This document shows positions 28,717 to 37,671 of a DNA stretch of 64,000 bases, one piece after another. A program made the position numbers and the translations under genes. This DNA comes from Spirosoma sordidisoli (GTDB lineage: Bacteria; Bacteroidota; Bacteroidia; Cytophagales; Spirosomataceae): the NCBI RefSeq assembly GCF_004138325.1, contig NZ_SBLB01000001.1, positions 620,001 to 684,000 on the forward strand, in the 5' to 3' direction. Position 1 is the stretch's first letter. Every line of letters starts with the position of its first letter. The notes below the pieces were generated by a model. The model ran no database searches and was not told the DNA's origin. It saw nothing but the letters and a program-made list of their open reading frames with translations.

Positions 28717-29718
28717 ATGGCACGTATTTTAACCGGTATCCAGTCGAGCGGTCGACCGCATCTGGGCAACATTCTGGGGGCTATCAAACCCGCTATTGAT
28801 CTGTCGCTGCTCCCCGGCAACGATTCGTTTCTGTTCATTGCCGATCTGCATTCGCTCACCAGCCTGCGCGATGGCAACACCCGGCGCGACTACGTCCGCG
28901 CGATAGCCTCTACCTGGCTGGCCTTTGGCCTCGACACCAGCCGCACTACCTTCTGGCGGCAGTCGCGGGTGCCGGAGCATACCGAGCTGGCCTGGTACCT
29001 GAACTGCTTTACCCCGGTGCCGATGCTGGAGAACGCGACTTCGTTCAAGGATAAATCGGAGAAGCTGACCGCCGAAGCCGGTAGCAATGCCGCCAGCGCC
29101 ATCAACGCCGGTTTGTTCACCTACCCGGTTCTGCAGGCGGCTGATATTCTGCTGTACGATGCCGAAGTGATTCCGGTGGGTAAAGATCAGCGGCAACACA
29201 TTGAAATGACCCGCGATATAGCCGGCGCCCTAAACCGGTCGGTAGGCGCTGACATTCTGGTTCTGCCCGAAGCCCGGATCGACGAACGGCTCATGGTCAT
29301 TCCCGGCATCGACGGCAAGAAGATGAGTAAGTCGTATAACAACTACATCGACATCTTCCTGCCCGAAAACGAGCTGTATAAGGTGATCAAGAAAATCAAA
29401 TCAGACTCAACGGCCCTCGAAGACCCCAAGAACCCGGATACCGACATTACGTTTCAGCTCTACAGCCTGCTGGCTTCTGACGAACAGATTCGGGAGATGC
29501 GCGGGCTCTACGAAGCCGGCGGATTCGGCTACGGGTCGGCCAAGAAAGCGTTTTACGAGCTGATCGTTCAGAAATACGCCACCGAGCGCGAGCGGTTTAC
29601 GTTCTACATGACCAACAACGATGAGCTGGAGCGGGAACTGCGCACCGGCGAAGAAAAAGCCCGCGCCGTAGCCAGTCAGACCATTGCCCGCGTGCGCGAG
29701 AAGCTCGGCTTCAACTGA
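28717..29718 (+). CDS. trpS: Tryptophanyl-tRNA synthetase
   Basis: A 333-residue class I synthetase with HLGN (15-18) as the HIGH motif and KMSKS at 202-206. It charges tRNA-Trp. The segment GKDQRQHIEMTRDIA and the adjacent FLFIADLHSLT are typical of bacterial TrpRS. It starts 2 bases after the maeB stop, so it is cotranscribed and probably translationally coupled with it, an unusual functional pairing. A strong terminator follows. Confidence 0.96.
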   Translation: MARILTGIQSSGRPHLGNILGAIKPAIDLSLLPGNDSFLFIADLHSLTSLRDGNTRRDYVRAIASTWLAFGLDTSRTTFWRQSRVPEHTELAWYLNCFTPVPMLENATSFKDKSEKLTAEAGSNAASAINAGLFTYPVLQAADILLYDAEVIPVGKDQRQHIEMTRDIAGALNRSVGADILVLPEARIDERLMVIPGIDGKKMSKSYNNYIDIFLPENELYKVIKKIKSDSTALEDPKNPDTDITFQLYSLLASDEQIREMRGLYEAGGFGYGSAKKAFYELIVQKYATERERFTFYMTNNDELERELRTGEEKARAVASQTIARVREKLGFN

Positions 29719-29726
29719 CCAGCCCA

Positions 29727-29770
29727 GCCGTTGGTTTCCCGAAATGCTTTCGTCTCGGGAAACCAACGGC
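29727..29770 (+). terminator. Hairpin terminator after trpS
   Basis: Arms 29727-29742 and 29755-29770 are 16-base exact reverse complements (GCCGTTGGTTTCCCGA) with a 12-base loop, 8 bases past the trpS stop. No U-run follows. Confidence 0.7.
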
Positions 29771-29780
29771 ACCGGCCAGG

Positions 29781-29812
29781 GTTGCTGAACTCAATGGCTA
29801 TTGATAGTTTTG
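29781..29812 (+). promoter_or_regulatory. Bacteroidota-type promoter of the sugar isomerase-like gene
   Basis: GTTG (29781-29784), 20 bases, then TAGTTTTG (29805-29812), an exact -7 match. The predicted start of transcription is about 22 bases before the ATG at 29841. Confidence 0.55.
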
Positions 29813-29840
29813 AACGGTATCTATTTCCTACTCCCCCCTT

Positions 29841-30755
29841 ATGTTACACCTCGGCTTTGTATCGGCAATCCTGGCCGATTATGACCTCAACGGCGTGCTG
29901 AAATTTGCTTCGGAGCACTCATTCCGATGCGTTGAACTGATGTGCTGGCCCGCCGACAACGCCGACGCCCGCCGGTACGCAGGCGTCACGCACCTGAACG
30001 TCGACAAGCTGAACGTTGAGCAGGTGCACGCACTGACCCGTCAGTACGGTATCTCGATCTCGGGCCTTGGCTATTACCCCAACCCCCTCGACCCGGACCC
30101 GGAAAAGGCTGAATTTTACCGCGAACACATCCGGAAAATTATTCGGGCGGCAGCGCGGCTGGGTATCCCGGTGGTAAACACCTTTATTGGTCGAAACCCA
30201 TCGTTGAGCGTAGCGGAGAATCTCAAACTGGTTGCCCAGCACTGGCCCGCCATCGTGAAGGAAGCCGAAGAAAATAACGTCCGGATCGGTATCGAAAACT
30301 GCCCTATGTGGTTTACCGACGACGAATGGCCGGGCGGTAAAAACCTGGCCACGACTCCCGCCATCTGGGACCGGCTATTCGAGATTATTCCATCACGGGT
30401 ACTGGGGCTCAACTATGACCCGAGCCATCTGGTCTGGCAAATGATGGACGAGGTACGGCCCATCTACGACTACCGCGACCGGCTGCACCATATTCACCTC
30501 AAAGACGTGAAGGTCTACCGCGACAAACTGAACCGCGTCGGGATCATGGCCAACCCGCTGGAATACCACTCGCCCAAGCTGCCCGGCCTCGGCGACGTTC
30601 GCTGGCGCGATTTCTTCGCGGCCCTTACCGATGTTCGCTACCGGGGGCCCGTCTGCATCGAAGTAGAGGACAAAGCTTACGAAGGCAGCCCGGAAGACGT
30701 ACAGAATGCCATACTCACCGCCCGTAATTACCTGAGCCAGTTTCTGGTGTTATAA
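29841..30755 (+). CDS. Sugar phosphate isomerase/epimerase (xylose-isomerase-like TIM barrel)
   Basis: A 304-residue protein of the AP-endonuclease-2/xylose-isomerase TIM-barrel superfamily. Barrel strands can be followed: LGFVSAILADYD, CVELMCWP, ISGLGYYPNPLDPD, PVVNTFIGRNPS, RIGIENCPMWF, LGLNYDPSHLVWQ, HHIHLKDVK and VCIEVEDKAYEG. Metal-binding acids and His are in place (E of IENC, D/H of DPSHL, H/D of HLKD, E of IEVED). Substrate is not decided by sequence; members act on inositols, keto-sugars or related polyols. There is no signal peptide, so it is cytoplasmic. It has its own good promoter. Confidence 0.88.
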   Translation: MLHLGFVSAILADYDLNGVLKFASEHSFRCVELMCWPADNADARRYAGVTHLNVDKLNVEQVHALTRQYGISISGLGYYPNPLDPDPEKAEFYREHIRKIIRAAARLGIPVVNTFIGRNPSLSVAENLKLVAQHWPAIVKEAEENNVRIGIENCPMWFTDDEWPGGKNLATTPAIWDRLFEIIPSRVLGLNYDPSHLVWQMMDEVRPIYDYRDRLHHIHLKDVKVYRDKLNRVGIMANPLEYHSPKLPGLGDVRWRDFFAALTDVRYRGPVCIEVEDKAYEGSPEDVQNAILTARNYLSQFLVL

Positions 30756-30801
30756 TCTATTTCCGGGAGGGATTTACGTACCGCCTTTACCTTTGCGCCC
30801 C

Positions 30802-31377
30802 ATGCGCGACGCTCTGAACCGACTCGATACCGACCTTTTTCTCTGGCTCAACGGCCAGCACGCTCCCTGGCTCGACCCCATTATGGTTTTCGCCACGGAG
30901 CGTAACAGCTGGTTCCCTTTCTATGCCTTGCTGATTGGCTGGCTGGCGGTTCGCTACCGGAAACAGGCGCTGTATTATATTCTGACGCTCGTTGCCGCGG
31001 TGGTTTTGAGTGATCAGACCGCATCGGCCCTGCTCAAACCCCTTACCCTGCGCCTACGCCCCTGCCACGAGCCGGCGCTCCAGCCCCTGATCCACCCGGT
31101 GCTGGAATGCGGTGGGCTGTATGGGTTTGCCTCATCGCATGCAGCTAACACTTTTACCCTGGCAACAGGACTCTGGTTGCTGGTAGGTCGGGAATATCCG
31201 CAGGTCAAATGGGTGTATTTGTGGGCAGCCTTTGTGGCGTACAGCCGTATTTACGTAGGCGCTCACTATCCGCTCGATATACTGGCCGGCGCGGGCATCG
31301 GCGTGCTGGCTGCGGTACTCTGTACCCGGATCTACCGGGCGCTTCAACGACGGTCCAGCCAGCAGCGGACTGCCTGA
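30802..31377 (+). CDS. PAP2-family membrane phosphatase
   Basis: A 191-residue protein from the ATG at 30802 with about five to six membrane helices. The three acid-phosphatase motifs are visible: KPLTLRLRP (motif 1), SSHA in GFASSHAANTF (motif 2, where PSGH is usual) and SRIYVGAHYPLD (motif 3). The active site faces the periplasm; likely substrates are lipid phosphates such as undecaprenyl pyrophosphate, phosphatidylglycerophosphate or lipid A. TACCTTTG at 30788-30795 is an exact -7 match so close to the ATG that the transcript may be nearly leaderless. Confidence 0.88.
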   Translation: MRDALNRLDTDLFLWLNGQHAPWLDPIMVFATERNSWFPFYALLIGWLAVRYRKQALYYILTLVAAVVLSDQTASALLKPLTLRLRPCHEPALQPLIHPVLECGGLYGFASSHAANTFTLATGLWLLVGREYPQVKWVYLWAAFVAYSRIYVGAHYPLDILAGAGIGVLAAVLCTRIYRALQRRSSQQRTA

Positions 31378-31453
31378 ATTTGTCCCGTTTGCACGAATTC
31401 CGGCGGGGTTCGACGTATAGCCTAACAATCCGGTTTTACAAGCCGTTGTCAAC

Positions 31454-31491
31454 CTACCCTACAGTTCAAGACGACTCAACGTTTAGGGTAG
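31454..31491. repeat. 8-base inverted repeat just before the glycosyltransferase start
   Basis: CTACCCTA (31454-31461) and TAGGGTAG (31484-31491) flank 22 bases and end 3 bases before the ATG at 31495. It could be an operator or an RNA hairpin at the translation start. The evidence is the symmetry alone. Confidence 0.3.
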
Positions 31492-31494
31492 CTT

Positions 31495-32652
31495 ATGATG
31501 AAGCCAGCTAGTACCGGTGTTCTGCCCGATACCCCGACCGACCGACCTCTTTTTGACTCGCCACCTTCTTCGTCCCTGAAAATCAGCGTGGTTGTCCCTG
31601 TCCGGAACGAAGCCCATCACCTGACCGATACCCTCGATGCGCTGCGGAACCAGCAGAACGCGAGCGGGCAGGCTATCAACCCCATTATTTTTGAAGTTCT
31701 GTTGCTGGCCAACAACTGTACCGACTGTTCGTACGACGTGGCCCGGCGGTATCAGCAGCAGCATCCCGACTTTCCCCTGTTGATTGAACAGATTACCCTG
31801 CCTCCCGCCCGGGCTAATATCGGCACTGTACGGCGGTTACTGATGGATGCGGCCTGCCGGCGGTTGACCACGGTCGGGAATTCCAACGGCATCATTGCCT
31901 CTACCGATGGCGATACGGTCGTTGATAGTCAATGGATCTATTATACGCTGTGTGAGATTGAAAACGGGAGCGACGCCGTGGGAGGACGGATACTAACCCG
32001 ACCCGACGGGAGTGCCGTACGACTTTTTCACCTCCGCGACGTTATGTACAGGACCCTCGTGGCGCAGGTCGAAGCCCGGCTCGACCCTCACCCCCACGAT
32101 CCCTGGCCCCGGCATTTTCAACATTTTGGCGCCAGTATTGCCGTTACCTGCCGCATGTATCGCCAGGCGGGTGGGTTGCCGGAAAAGCCGTTTCTGGAAG
32201 ATGAAGCCTTTTATCGGGCTATGCTCCGGACCGATGCCAAAGTCCGGAAAAGCCCCAACGTGCGGGTATTTACGTCGACCCGCACCCAGGGCCAGGTAGA
32301 GATCGGCTTTTCCGAGCAGTTGCGCTACTGGGCAACCATGGGGCTCTCGGGGCAGCGGCAACTGGCCGAACCAGCTGAAGCCGTCATTACCCGCATCCGA
32401 CACCGGCACCGGCTTCGTCGTTGCTGGCTCCGCCGGGCGCAGAACAGCCAGCCCGATTGTCTGGTCAGTATTGCCCAGGGGTTGCTGATCGACCCCACCT
32501 GGCTGGCGACGGAGTTTGCGATCGCGCCTTACTTCGGGCAGCTGTGGGAAAAAGTAGACGAAAAAATGGCGGCAGGCCGGTGGGCGGCTCACTGGCAACC
32601 CGTTCCGATCACAACCGCCATCCAGACGCTGCGTGCGTTTTTACAAACGTAA
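31495..32652 (+). CDS. Family 2 glycosyltransferase
   Basis: A 385-residue GT2 enzyme of GT-A fold. The nucleotide-sugar fold starts at ISVVVPVRNEAHHLTDTL (~30-48), the metal-binding DGD lies at 138-140 in IIASTDGDTVV, and FLEDEAFYRAML gives the later ED acceptor-site motif. No membrane helix is seen, so it works in the cytoplasm or peripherally on the inner membrane. The ~28-residue lead is Pro/Ser/Thr-rich and perhaps disordered; ATG at 31495 or 31498 can both serve. It follows the PAP2 gene by 117 bases. Acceptor and sugar are unknown. Confidence 0.83.
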   Translation: MMKPASTGVLPDTPTDRPLFDSPPSSSLKISVVVPVRNEAHHLTDTLDALRNQQNASGQAINPIIFEVLLLANNCTDCSYDVARRYQQQHPDFPLLIEQITLPPARANIGTVRRLLMDAACRRLTTVGNSNGIIASTDGDTVVDSQWIYYTLCEIENGSDAVGGRILTRPDGSAVRLFHLRDVMYRTLVAQVEARLDPHPHDPWPRHFQHFGASIAVTCRMYRQAGGLPEKPFLEDEAFYRAMLRTDAKVRKSPNVRVFTSTRTQGQVEIGFSEQLRYWATMGLSGQRQLAEPAEAVITRIRHRHRLRRCWLRRAQNSQPDCLVSIAQGLLIDPTWLATEFAIAPYFGQLWEKVDEKMAAGRWAAHWQPVPITTAIQTLRAFLQT

Positions 32653-32662
32653 CAGGGGCTTA

Positions 32663-33460
32663 CTACTCAGCCTGTTGCTGCATGGTTCGCTGCCGTACCG
32701 CTTCATACAGAACGACGCCGGTAGCTACAGATACGTTGAGCGACCCTACTGAACCCAGCAGCGGAATTTTCACGTGCGTATCGGTCATTCGTAGCAGTTC
32801 GGGAGAAATACCGTCTTCTTCAGACCCCATGATGACAGCAATCGGGCCAGTCAGATCGGTGCTGCGTTCGTACAGATCCCGGTTCGATTTTTCGGTACAG
32901 GCCACTACCGTAATCCCTGACTCCTGCAGGTACTTGACCGTTTCGGTCAGGTCAGGCTCCCGGCAAACCGATATATGGTTGAGCGCCCCCGACGACGTTT
33001 TCATCGCGTCGGAGTTGATAGCCGCAGCCCCCCGCCCCGGAATAACGATGCACTGCACTCCGGTACACTCGGCCGTACGGGCAATAGCTCCGAAATTACG
33101 GACGTCGGTGATGCGGTCGAGCAGCAGAAAAAACGGCGTTTCGCCCCGTTCGAACACATCGGCAATGACGTTGGAGAGTTTGACGTACTGCACCTGCGCC
33201 ACCAGGCAAACAACCCCCTGGTGGTTTTTGCGCGTTAGGCGGTCGAGTTTTTCGACGGGTACGCGCTGGATGGTGACCCGGTTCTGGAAGGCCAGATTCT
33301 GGATGTCGGGATGACTGAGCCCCTTTTCCATGTACAGCTTGTCGATCTGCTGATCGGACCGAAGCGTTTCGAGAACGGACTGGATACCAAATACCATCTC
33401 GTCCGGCTGGGGACGAAACTGTGGACGGGAGCGAAAATTACGATTAGACTGCTGGGGCAT
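32663..33460 (-). CDS. rlmB: 23S rRNA (guanosine-2'-O)-methyltransferase
   Basis: A 265-residue SPOUT-class methyltransferase. Residues ~20-95 form the substrate-binding domain (EMVFGIQSVLETLR), followed by the trefoil-knot catalytic domain with FLLLDRITDVRNFGAIARTAE, IVIPGRGAAAINSDAMKTSSGAL, IMGSEEDGISPELL and IPLLGSVGSLNVSVATGVVLYE. It 2'-O-methylates G2251 (E. coli numbering) of 23S rRNA, in the P-loop. The first ~18 residues are basic, Asn/Arg/Gln-rich and likely disordered. It is 30 bases downstream of the GWxTD gene on the same strand, suggesting cotranscription. Confidence 0.93.
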   Translation of the reverse strand: MPQQSNRNFRSRPQFRPQPDEMVFGIQSVLETLRSDQQIDKLYMEKGLSHPDIQNLAFQNRVTIQRVPVEKLDRLTRKNHQGVVCLVAQVQYVKLSNVIADVFERGETPFFLLLDRITDVRNFGAIARTAECTGVQCIVIPGRGAAAINSDAMKTSSGALNHISVCREPDLTETVKYLQESGITVVACTEKSNRDLYERSTDLTGPIAVIMGSEEDGISPELLRMTDTHVKIPLLGSVGSLNVSVATGVVLYEAVRQRTMQQQAE

Positions 33461-33490
33461 TGATAGTAAATATAAAACCGGACCGGGCGC

Positions 33491-34930
33491 TTACTCCCGA
33501 ATCGTTCCTGTTCGCCAGGCTTCTACGATAGGGTACCAGATTGGCTGATACTCGATGTAGCGAACCAGCTCGTAATGGTCTTCTACGAATTGGTTCGGTT
33601 TTTTGGTGAACGTAAAGTTGGTTTCCGGAACGTTGGCCCGACGGTTATAAACCCACACTTCGCGCTCGCGGTTCCGCTGTACGCGATCAGGCGCTCCCAG
33701 CACGATATAAATCATGCCTTTGTCGGTTTTCCAGCCTTCTTTATAACTGGTAAAGAGACGGTTGGCTTCTTCAACCCGATCAAAATAGGCTTTCAGCGTT
33801 CGGCGGGCTACTTCCTCATTACCCGACATGAGGCTGAGCCAGTACCGGTCAAAGGCTTTTTTGGTATCCTGGGCCTGGTTCAACTCACCAATTTCGGTAC
33901 TGGTACTCATGTACAGTACCGGCCTGATGAGCTTCTCGGGGCGCGTCATCTTCGGAAATCGTTTGTCTGCCACAACCAGGCCAATGCCGCTGGCATCGGT
34001 GGTATCTTCCATAAAATAATACAGGCCTTCTTTGGGCAGAACAAACGGCTGATTTGTCGTAATGGTCAGTGTTGAGTCGACATTGAGTGATTTGGGCGCC
34101 GGCCGGGGCGAGGTATTCATGGGCGACGAAGCCGCGTCGAACTCGTGCCGATAGCGGAAGCCAAACAGCGGTTTGCTCGTACCGTTCACATCGCGGATAA
34201 CCACGGTATCGCCCGCGTTGACATAGTTACGAAGCTCCGGCTTCCGGCCATTTTTCCCGTACAGGGTGAACCGATCACTCAGCCGAAGGCCTCTGAAACG
34301 CACAGCCAGGTCGTTGCGCGCCTTGGTGCCTGAGTTGATTTCGGTAAACTCGGTCAGCAGAATGGCACTGGCCGCTTCTTTGGGCCGATTAACATCAAAA
34401 CTGATCGTCAGGTAATGACCATCGTAGCTGACGTTTTGTGCCGTTAGGGGTACATTGCCGTACCCCAGCCGTTCGCGGTTGTTGTAATCCGGGTAGAGCA
34501 CATACGCAATGATGAAATGACTGGCAAAATCAGCGGGATTGGTAACGACTTCGCCCTGTGGGGTCCGGGCCGTGATGTCCATGAAAACCCGGACGGTAGA
34601 GGAGTCGATCGCCAGAAACTTTCCTTTGATTGATGTCACAGCCCACTCCGTAGTGGGTTTGTTGGTAGCCATGGCATCGGTGGCATTAACCGGTCCATCG
34701 GCAATCCGGACAGGCGCTGCCGCCGACGGTCGGTTGTCGGGACGACGCTCGTTACTGCCGGGGTTGGCGGATAAGGGAGGGCTGGCGGGTCGATTACCCG
34801 TTGCGGGCGCATTTCGGGACGCGGCCGTTCGGGCTTCGTACTCGGCCGTAGCCCGGTCTTTCTGCGACGGCTTGCTGCTCGAGCAGGCCGATACCAGGGC
34901 AATAAAGAATAGTATAAACAGCGTTCGCAT
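33491..34930 (-). CDS. GWxTD-domain lipoprotein
   Basis: A 479-residue lipoprotein: signal with VSAC, C16 being lipidated. A long Pro/Ala/Asn-rich disordered linker (~20-95) precedes a beta-rich middle region (~100-340). The C-terminal ~110 residues contain GWKTDKGMIYIVLGAPD, the name-giving GWxTD motif, then REREVWVYNRR and a closing YEYQPIWYP-like segment. GWxTD domains are found mainly in Acidobacteria and Bacteroidota and have no firm function. The linker suggests the folded part is held at a distance from the membrane. It is followed 30 bases later by rlmB. Confidence 0.85.
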   Translation of the reverse strand: MRTLFILFFIALVSACSSSKPSQKDRATAEYEARTAASRNAPATGNRPASPPLSANPGSNERRPDNRPSAAAPVRIADGPVNATDAMATNKPTTEWAVTSIKGKFLAIDSSTVRVFMDITARTPQGEVVTNPADFASHFIIAYVLYPDYNNRERLGYGNVPLTAQNVSYDGHYLTISFDVNRPKEAASAILLTEFTEINSGTKARNDLAVRFRGLRLSDRFTLYGKNGRKPELRNYVNAGDTVVIRDVNGTSKPLFGFRYRHEFDAASSPMNTSPRPAPKSLNVDSTLTITTNQPFVLPKEGLYYFMEDTTDASGIGLVVADKRFPKMTRPEKLIRPVLYMSTSTEIGELNQAQDTKKAFDRYWLSLMSGNEEVARRTLKAYFDRVEEANRLFTSYKEGWKTDKGMIYIVLGAPDRVQRNREREVWVYNRRANVPETNFTFTKKPNQFVEDHYELVRYIEYQPIWYPIVEAWRTGTIRE

Positions 34931-35072
34931 AATCAGAGATTCGCAGGCGATTAGTATCGATCAGATCACTTGTCTGCCTATAACGAAAAATGGGGGGCGT
35001 TCGGGTTATGAAGCCGGTTCATTTTTCTTTACTTCTACAAAAGAGTAATTTTACTGTCCGAATTGCAAACGC

Positions 35073-35855
35073 ATGTATAAGACCACTGAGATTACCTCCG
35101 CCGAGATTGCGTCCGATAACCCTGTTCACCAGCGGTTACTGTATCCATATACTAAAGCCGCCACGATGGTTACGGGCCATGTACTCGAAATCGGCTGCGG
35201 CTGGGGTCGGGGGCTGGAGCTGCTCACCAAAGCAGCCTCCCAGTATACAGGCATCGACAAAAACACCGAACTCATTACGGCACTGAGCGCTGCGTATCCG
35301 GCCTCTACCTTCATTGCCGCCAATATTCCTCCGCTGAGTGGTGCCGACGGGAAGCCACTGCCCGACAATACCTTCGATTTCATTGTAACGTTTCAGGTTA
35401 TCGAGCATATTGAAAATGACGATCTGTTCATCAGGGAAGCCCATCGGGTACTGAAGCCCGGCGGGAAACTGCTGCTGACCACCGTCAACAAAACGTTTTC
35501 GCTCACCCGCAATCCCTGGCACGTTCGGGAGTACACGGCCGGTGAGCTAAAAGCGCTCATCAACCGCTACTTCAAGACGGTCGATACGCAGGGCATTCAT
35601 GGCAACGAAAAAGTCATGACCTATTACGAGCAGAACAAAGCCTCGGTGCAGAAGCTGACCCGATTCGATATTTTCAACCTGCAGTATCGGCTGCCCCGGC
35701 GGCTTCTTCAGGTTCCTTATGACATCATGAACCGGCTGAACCGAAACCGACTGTTACAGGCCGATGGGCTGGCTGCCGAGATCGATTACACCGACTACCT
35801 GACCAGTTCCGATCCGGCCGGTAGCCTGGATTTTTTCTATATTGCGACGAAGTAA
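35073..35855 (+). CDS. Class I SAM-dependent methyltransferase (type 11)
   Basis: A 260-residue enzyme. Motif I is VLEIGCGWGRGLELL (37-51), motif II acidic end GIDKN, motif IV FDFIVTFQVIEHI and post-motif HRVLKPGGKLLLTTVNK. The C-terminal ~90 residues (FRxKTVDTQGIHGNEK and onward) would form the substrate lid. Such enzymes near glycosyltransferase and membrane-protein genes often modify glycans or lipids, but here this is only suggested by location. No membrane segment is seen. The gene is alone, with 518 bases of non-coding DNA after it. Confidence 0.85.
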   Translation: MYKTTEITSAEIASDNPVHQRLLYPYTKAATMVTGHVLEIGCGWGRGLELLTKAASQYTGIDKNTELITALSAAYPASTFIAANIPPLSGADGKPLPDNTFDFIVTFQVIEHIENDDLFIREAHRVLKPGGKLLLTTVNKTFSLTRNPWHVREYTAGELKALINRYFKTVDTQGIHGNEKVMTYYEQNKASVQKLTRFDIFNLQYRLPRRLLQVPYDIMNRLNRNRLLQADGLAAEIDYTDYLTSSDPAGSLDFFYIATK

Positions 35856-36373
35856 GCCAGCAGGCCTACTGGACCGCTCATCCAACTATGGTTACAAAGA
35901 GGCTACGTTATCGGCCCTTTGCTCCGTAAAACCCATGCAGGCGCTCATTTATTGGGCCAGGGCTGGCATTAATCAAGTTAGCCACTTAACTTACTAGTCG
36001 ATTTGTAAGCTGGCCTGGTCAGCCGACTGCCGATTCTGTCTTTTTAGACAGCCTGACCGGCGTCGATGGCAGGCAGCTTTACGAATTATCTCCTAGTCCT
36101 GCCGGTTCGTTTTACCCGTCGGGTGTCCAACAACCGAGTGGCCTTTTCTTTACTTGATGGCAGTACGATAGTGCGAGGTTCGCCTATCGAATTACGAATA
36201 ACAGACAGACAATCACTGTGACAGGCCAACAGCCCGTAGCTTCTGTAGCAGAGGCAGGCAATGGCCCACAGGTATTGGCCTGATTAGCTCAACGTGAACA
36301 GGGCTGGCGAATTAGGGTCAGCCCCGCCTTCGAAAAGCGGTCTTATTCGTACTCACTTCCTCTCTTACTGCGT
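35856..36373. other. 518-base stretch without a recognisable gene
   Basis: No reading frame of useful length, tRNA or riboswitch was recognised. The only local structure is a nested hairpin at 36017-36058 (GGTCAG/CTGACC outside, CTGTC/GACAG inside around TTTTTA). The stretch is richer in A/T than its neighbours. It should include the terminator of the methyltransferase gene and the promoter of the membrane-protein gene at 36374. Confidence 0.4.
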
Positions 36374-37642
36374 ATGCTCGTTGCTCTCGTTAAAGTTATT
36401 CTGGCGCTAAGCCTGATAGCTGCCTTCCGGTTTGTGTTACGCTTCAAGCCCCGCTTCGATGCTTTTTTCAAGGGCAGAAGCGATGTCTGGCTGGCTTTCA
36501 TGTGGGTTTCGTTGCGGCTCGTTCCTTTTCTGGGCCTGTACACCATCCTTAACTTCAAGGCCACTTCGGACCTGATCGGGTTTTACAATGGCGCTGTTGC
36601 GGCCGAGCAGGGGCTGATACCTTACCGCGATTTTGTTACCGTATACGCACCCTTCTATTCGTACCTGACCGCCATACCCATCCAGTTCTGGAATGATCCG
36701 CGGGCCATTATTATTCTGATGATGGTGGTAGAGGGCCTGGCGGTCTGGCTTACCTACCGTCTTTACCGACTGACGCTGACCACCGTTCTGCTGTATCTGT
36801 TATTGCCAGCCACTCTGCTGCTCTGCGTTATTGGCGGGCAGGAAGACGTCTGGATGTGGGCTTTCGGTCTGCTCACGATTCCACTTATCCAGCGGAACCG
36901 GATCCTAAGTGCGGGTATTGTGCTGGGCCTGGCTATGGTTGCCACCAAGGCGCTGTTTGTGCTGTTTGTGCCCATCATTTTCTTCTGGGTTGATAACAAA
37001 GTAAAGCTGCTGGTGGGCATGCTGCTGGTTGGCGGCCCGGTACTGGCTTGGCTCTATACCGTGGGCGACTGGACGTTTCTGATGCCGATTCAGCTTACCC
37101 AGGATCCGCTGGCTCCTAACCTGCGGTCGGTACTCCACCCGATTCTGGGCGTTTTGCTCGACCGGTTTCCACTGCGTCTGTTCAACTACATGGCGCTGAT
37201 CAGCGTGGTTATCATCTCGGTCAGTACCGTATTGCGCTGGAAAAAAGCCGGGCTCCCCTACCCGGCTATGCTGGCCCGCGCCTGGGTACTTGTTTATACC
37301 CTGATCATGTTTCTGGTGCCCAGCGCTTATGCAGTCTACGCCTTTGGTTTCATGCTGCCCATCGTAGCGGGCGGCCTGCCCATCTGGCAGCGTGGCCGCC
37401 CCCTGACCGTGTTGTTGCTGTTCAACCTGTTAACCACCGTACAGCCCACGGCCTGGTGGCGCCTGGGGCAGCGGTCCTACTTTTTCTCGGACCTCACCTC
37501 TCCGCTCTTTCTGCTGGAGTACACCATGCAGCTGGGGATAATCGGTTGCCTGCTGTACTTTGTCGTTACGATCTGGTCAACGACGCAGCCTTTAGCCCAA
37601 TCCGTGGCGGGTCCTGGCGCGAGGCCCCGGCAGGCGTATTAA
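36374..37642 (+). CDS. Polytopic membrane protein, GT-C/GT87-like
   Basis: A 422-residue protein with roughly ten membrane helices. The N-terminal part has a periplasmic loop after helix two with DLIGFYNGAVAAEQGLIPYRDFVTVYAPFYSYLTAI: the D and the xxGxxPYRDF-x-x-x-Y-x-P-x-x-Y pattern match polyprenyl-phosphate-mannose-dependent (GT-C, GT87/DUF2029-like) glycosyltransferases, in which the loop acid is catalytic. It would act on the periplasmic side of the inner membrane using a lipid-linked sugar. Assignment to an exact family is uncertain. It stands alone and converges with the molybdoenzyme gene. Confidence 0.65.
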   Translation: MLVALVKVILALSLIAAFRFVLRFKPRFDAFFKGRSDVWLAFMWVSLRLVPFLGLYTILNFKATSDLIGFYNGAVAAEQGLIPYRDFVTVYAPFYSYLTAIPIQFWNDPRAIIILMMVVEGLAVWLTYRLYRLTLTTVLLYLLLPATLLLCVIGGQEDVWMWAFGLLTIPLIQRNRILSAGIVLGLAMVATKALFVLFVPIIFFWVDNKVKLLVGMLLVGGPVLAWLYTVGDWTFLMPIQLTQDPLAPNLRSVLHPILGVLLDRFPLRLFNYMALISVVIISVSTVLRWKKAGLPYPAMLARAWVLVYTLIMFLVPSAYAVYAFGFMLPIVAGGLPIWQRGRPLTVLLLFNLLTTVQPTAWWRLGQRSYFFSDLTSPLFLLEYTMQLGIIGCLLYFVVTIWSTTQPLAQSVAGPGARPRQAY

Positions 37643-37671
37643 CCGGGGCCCATTAGTCCTGGCTATCTCAT

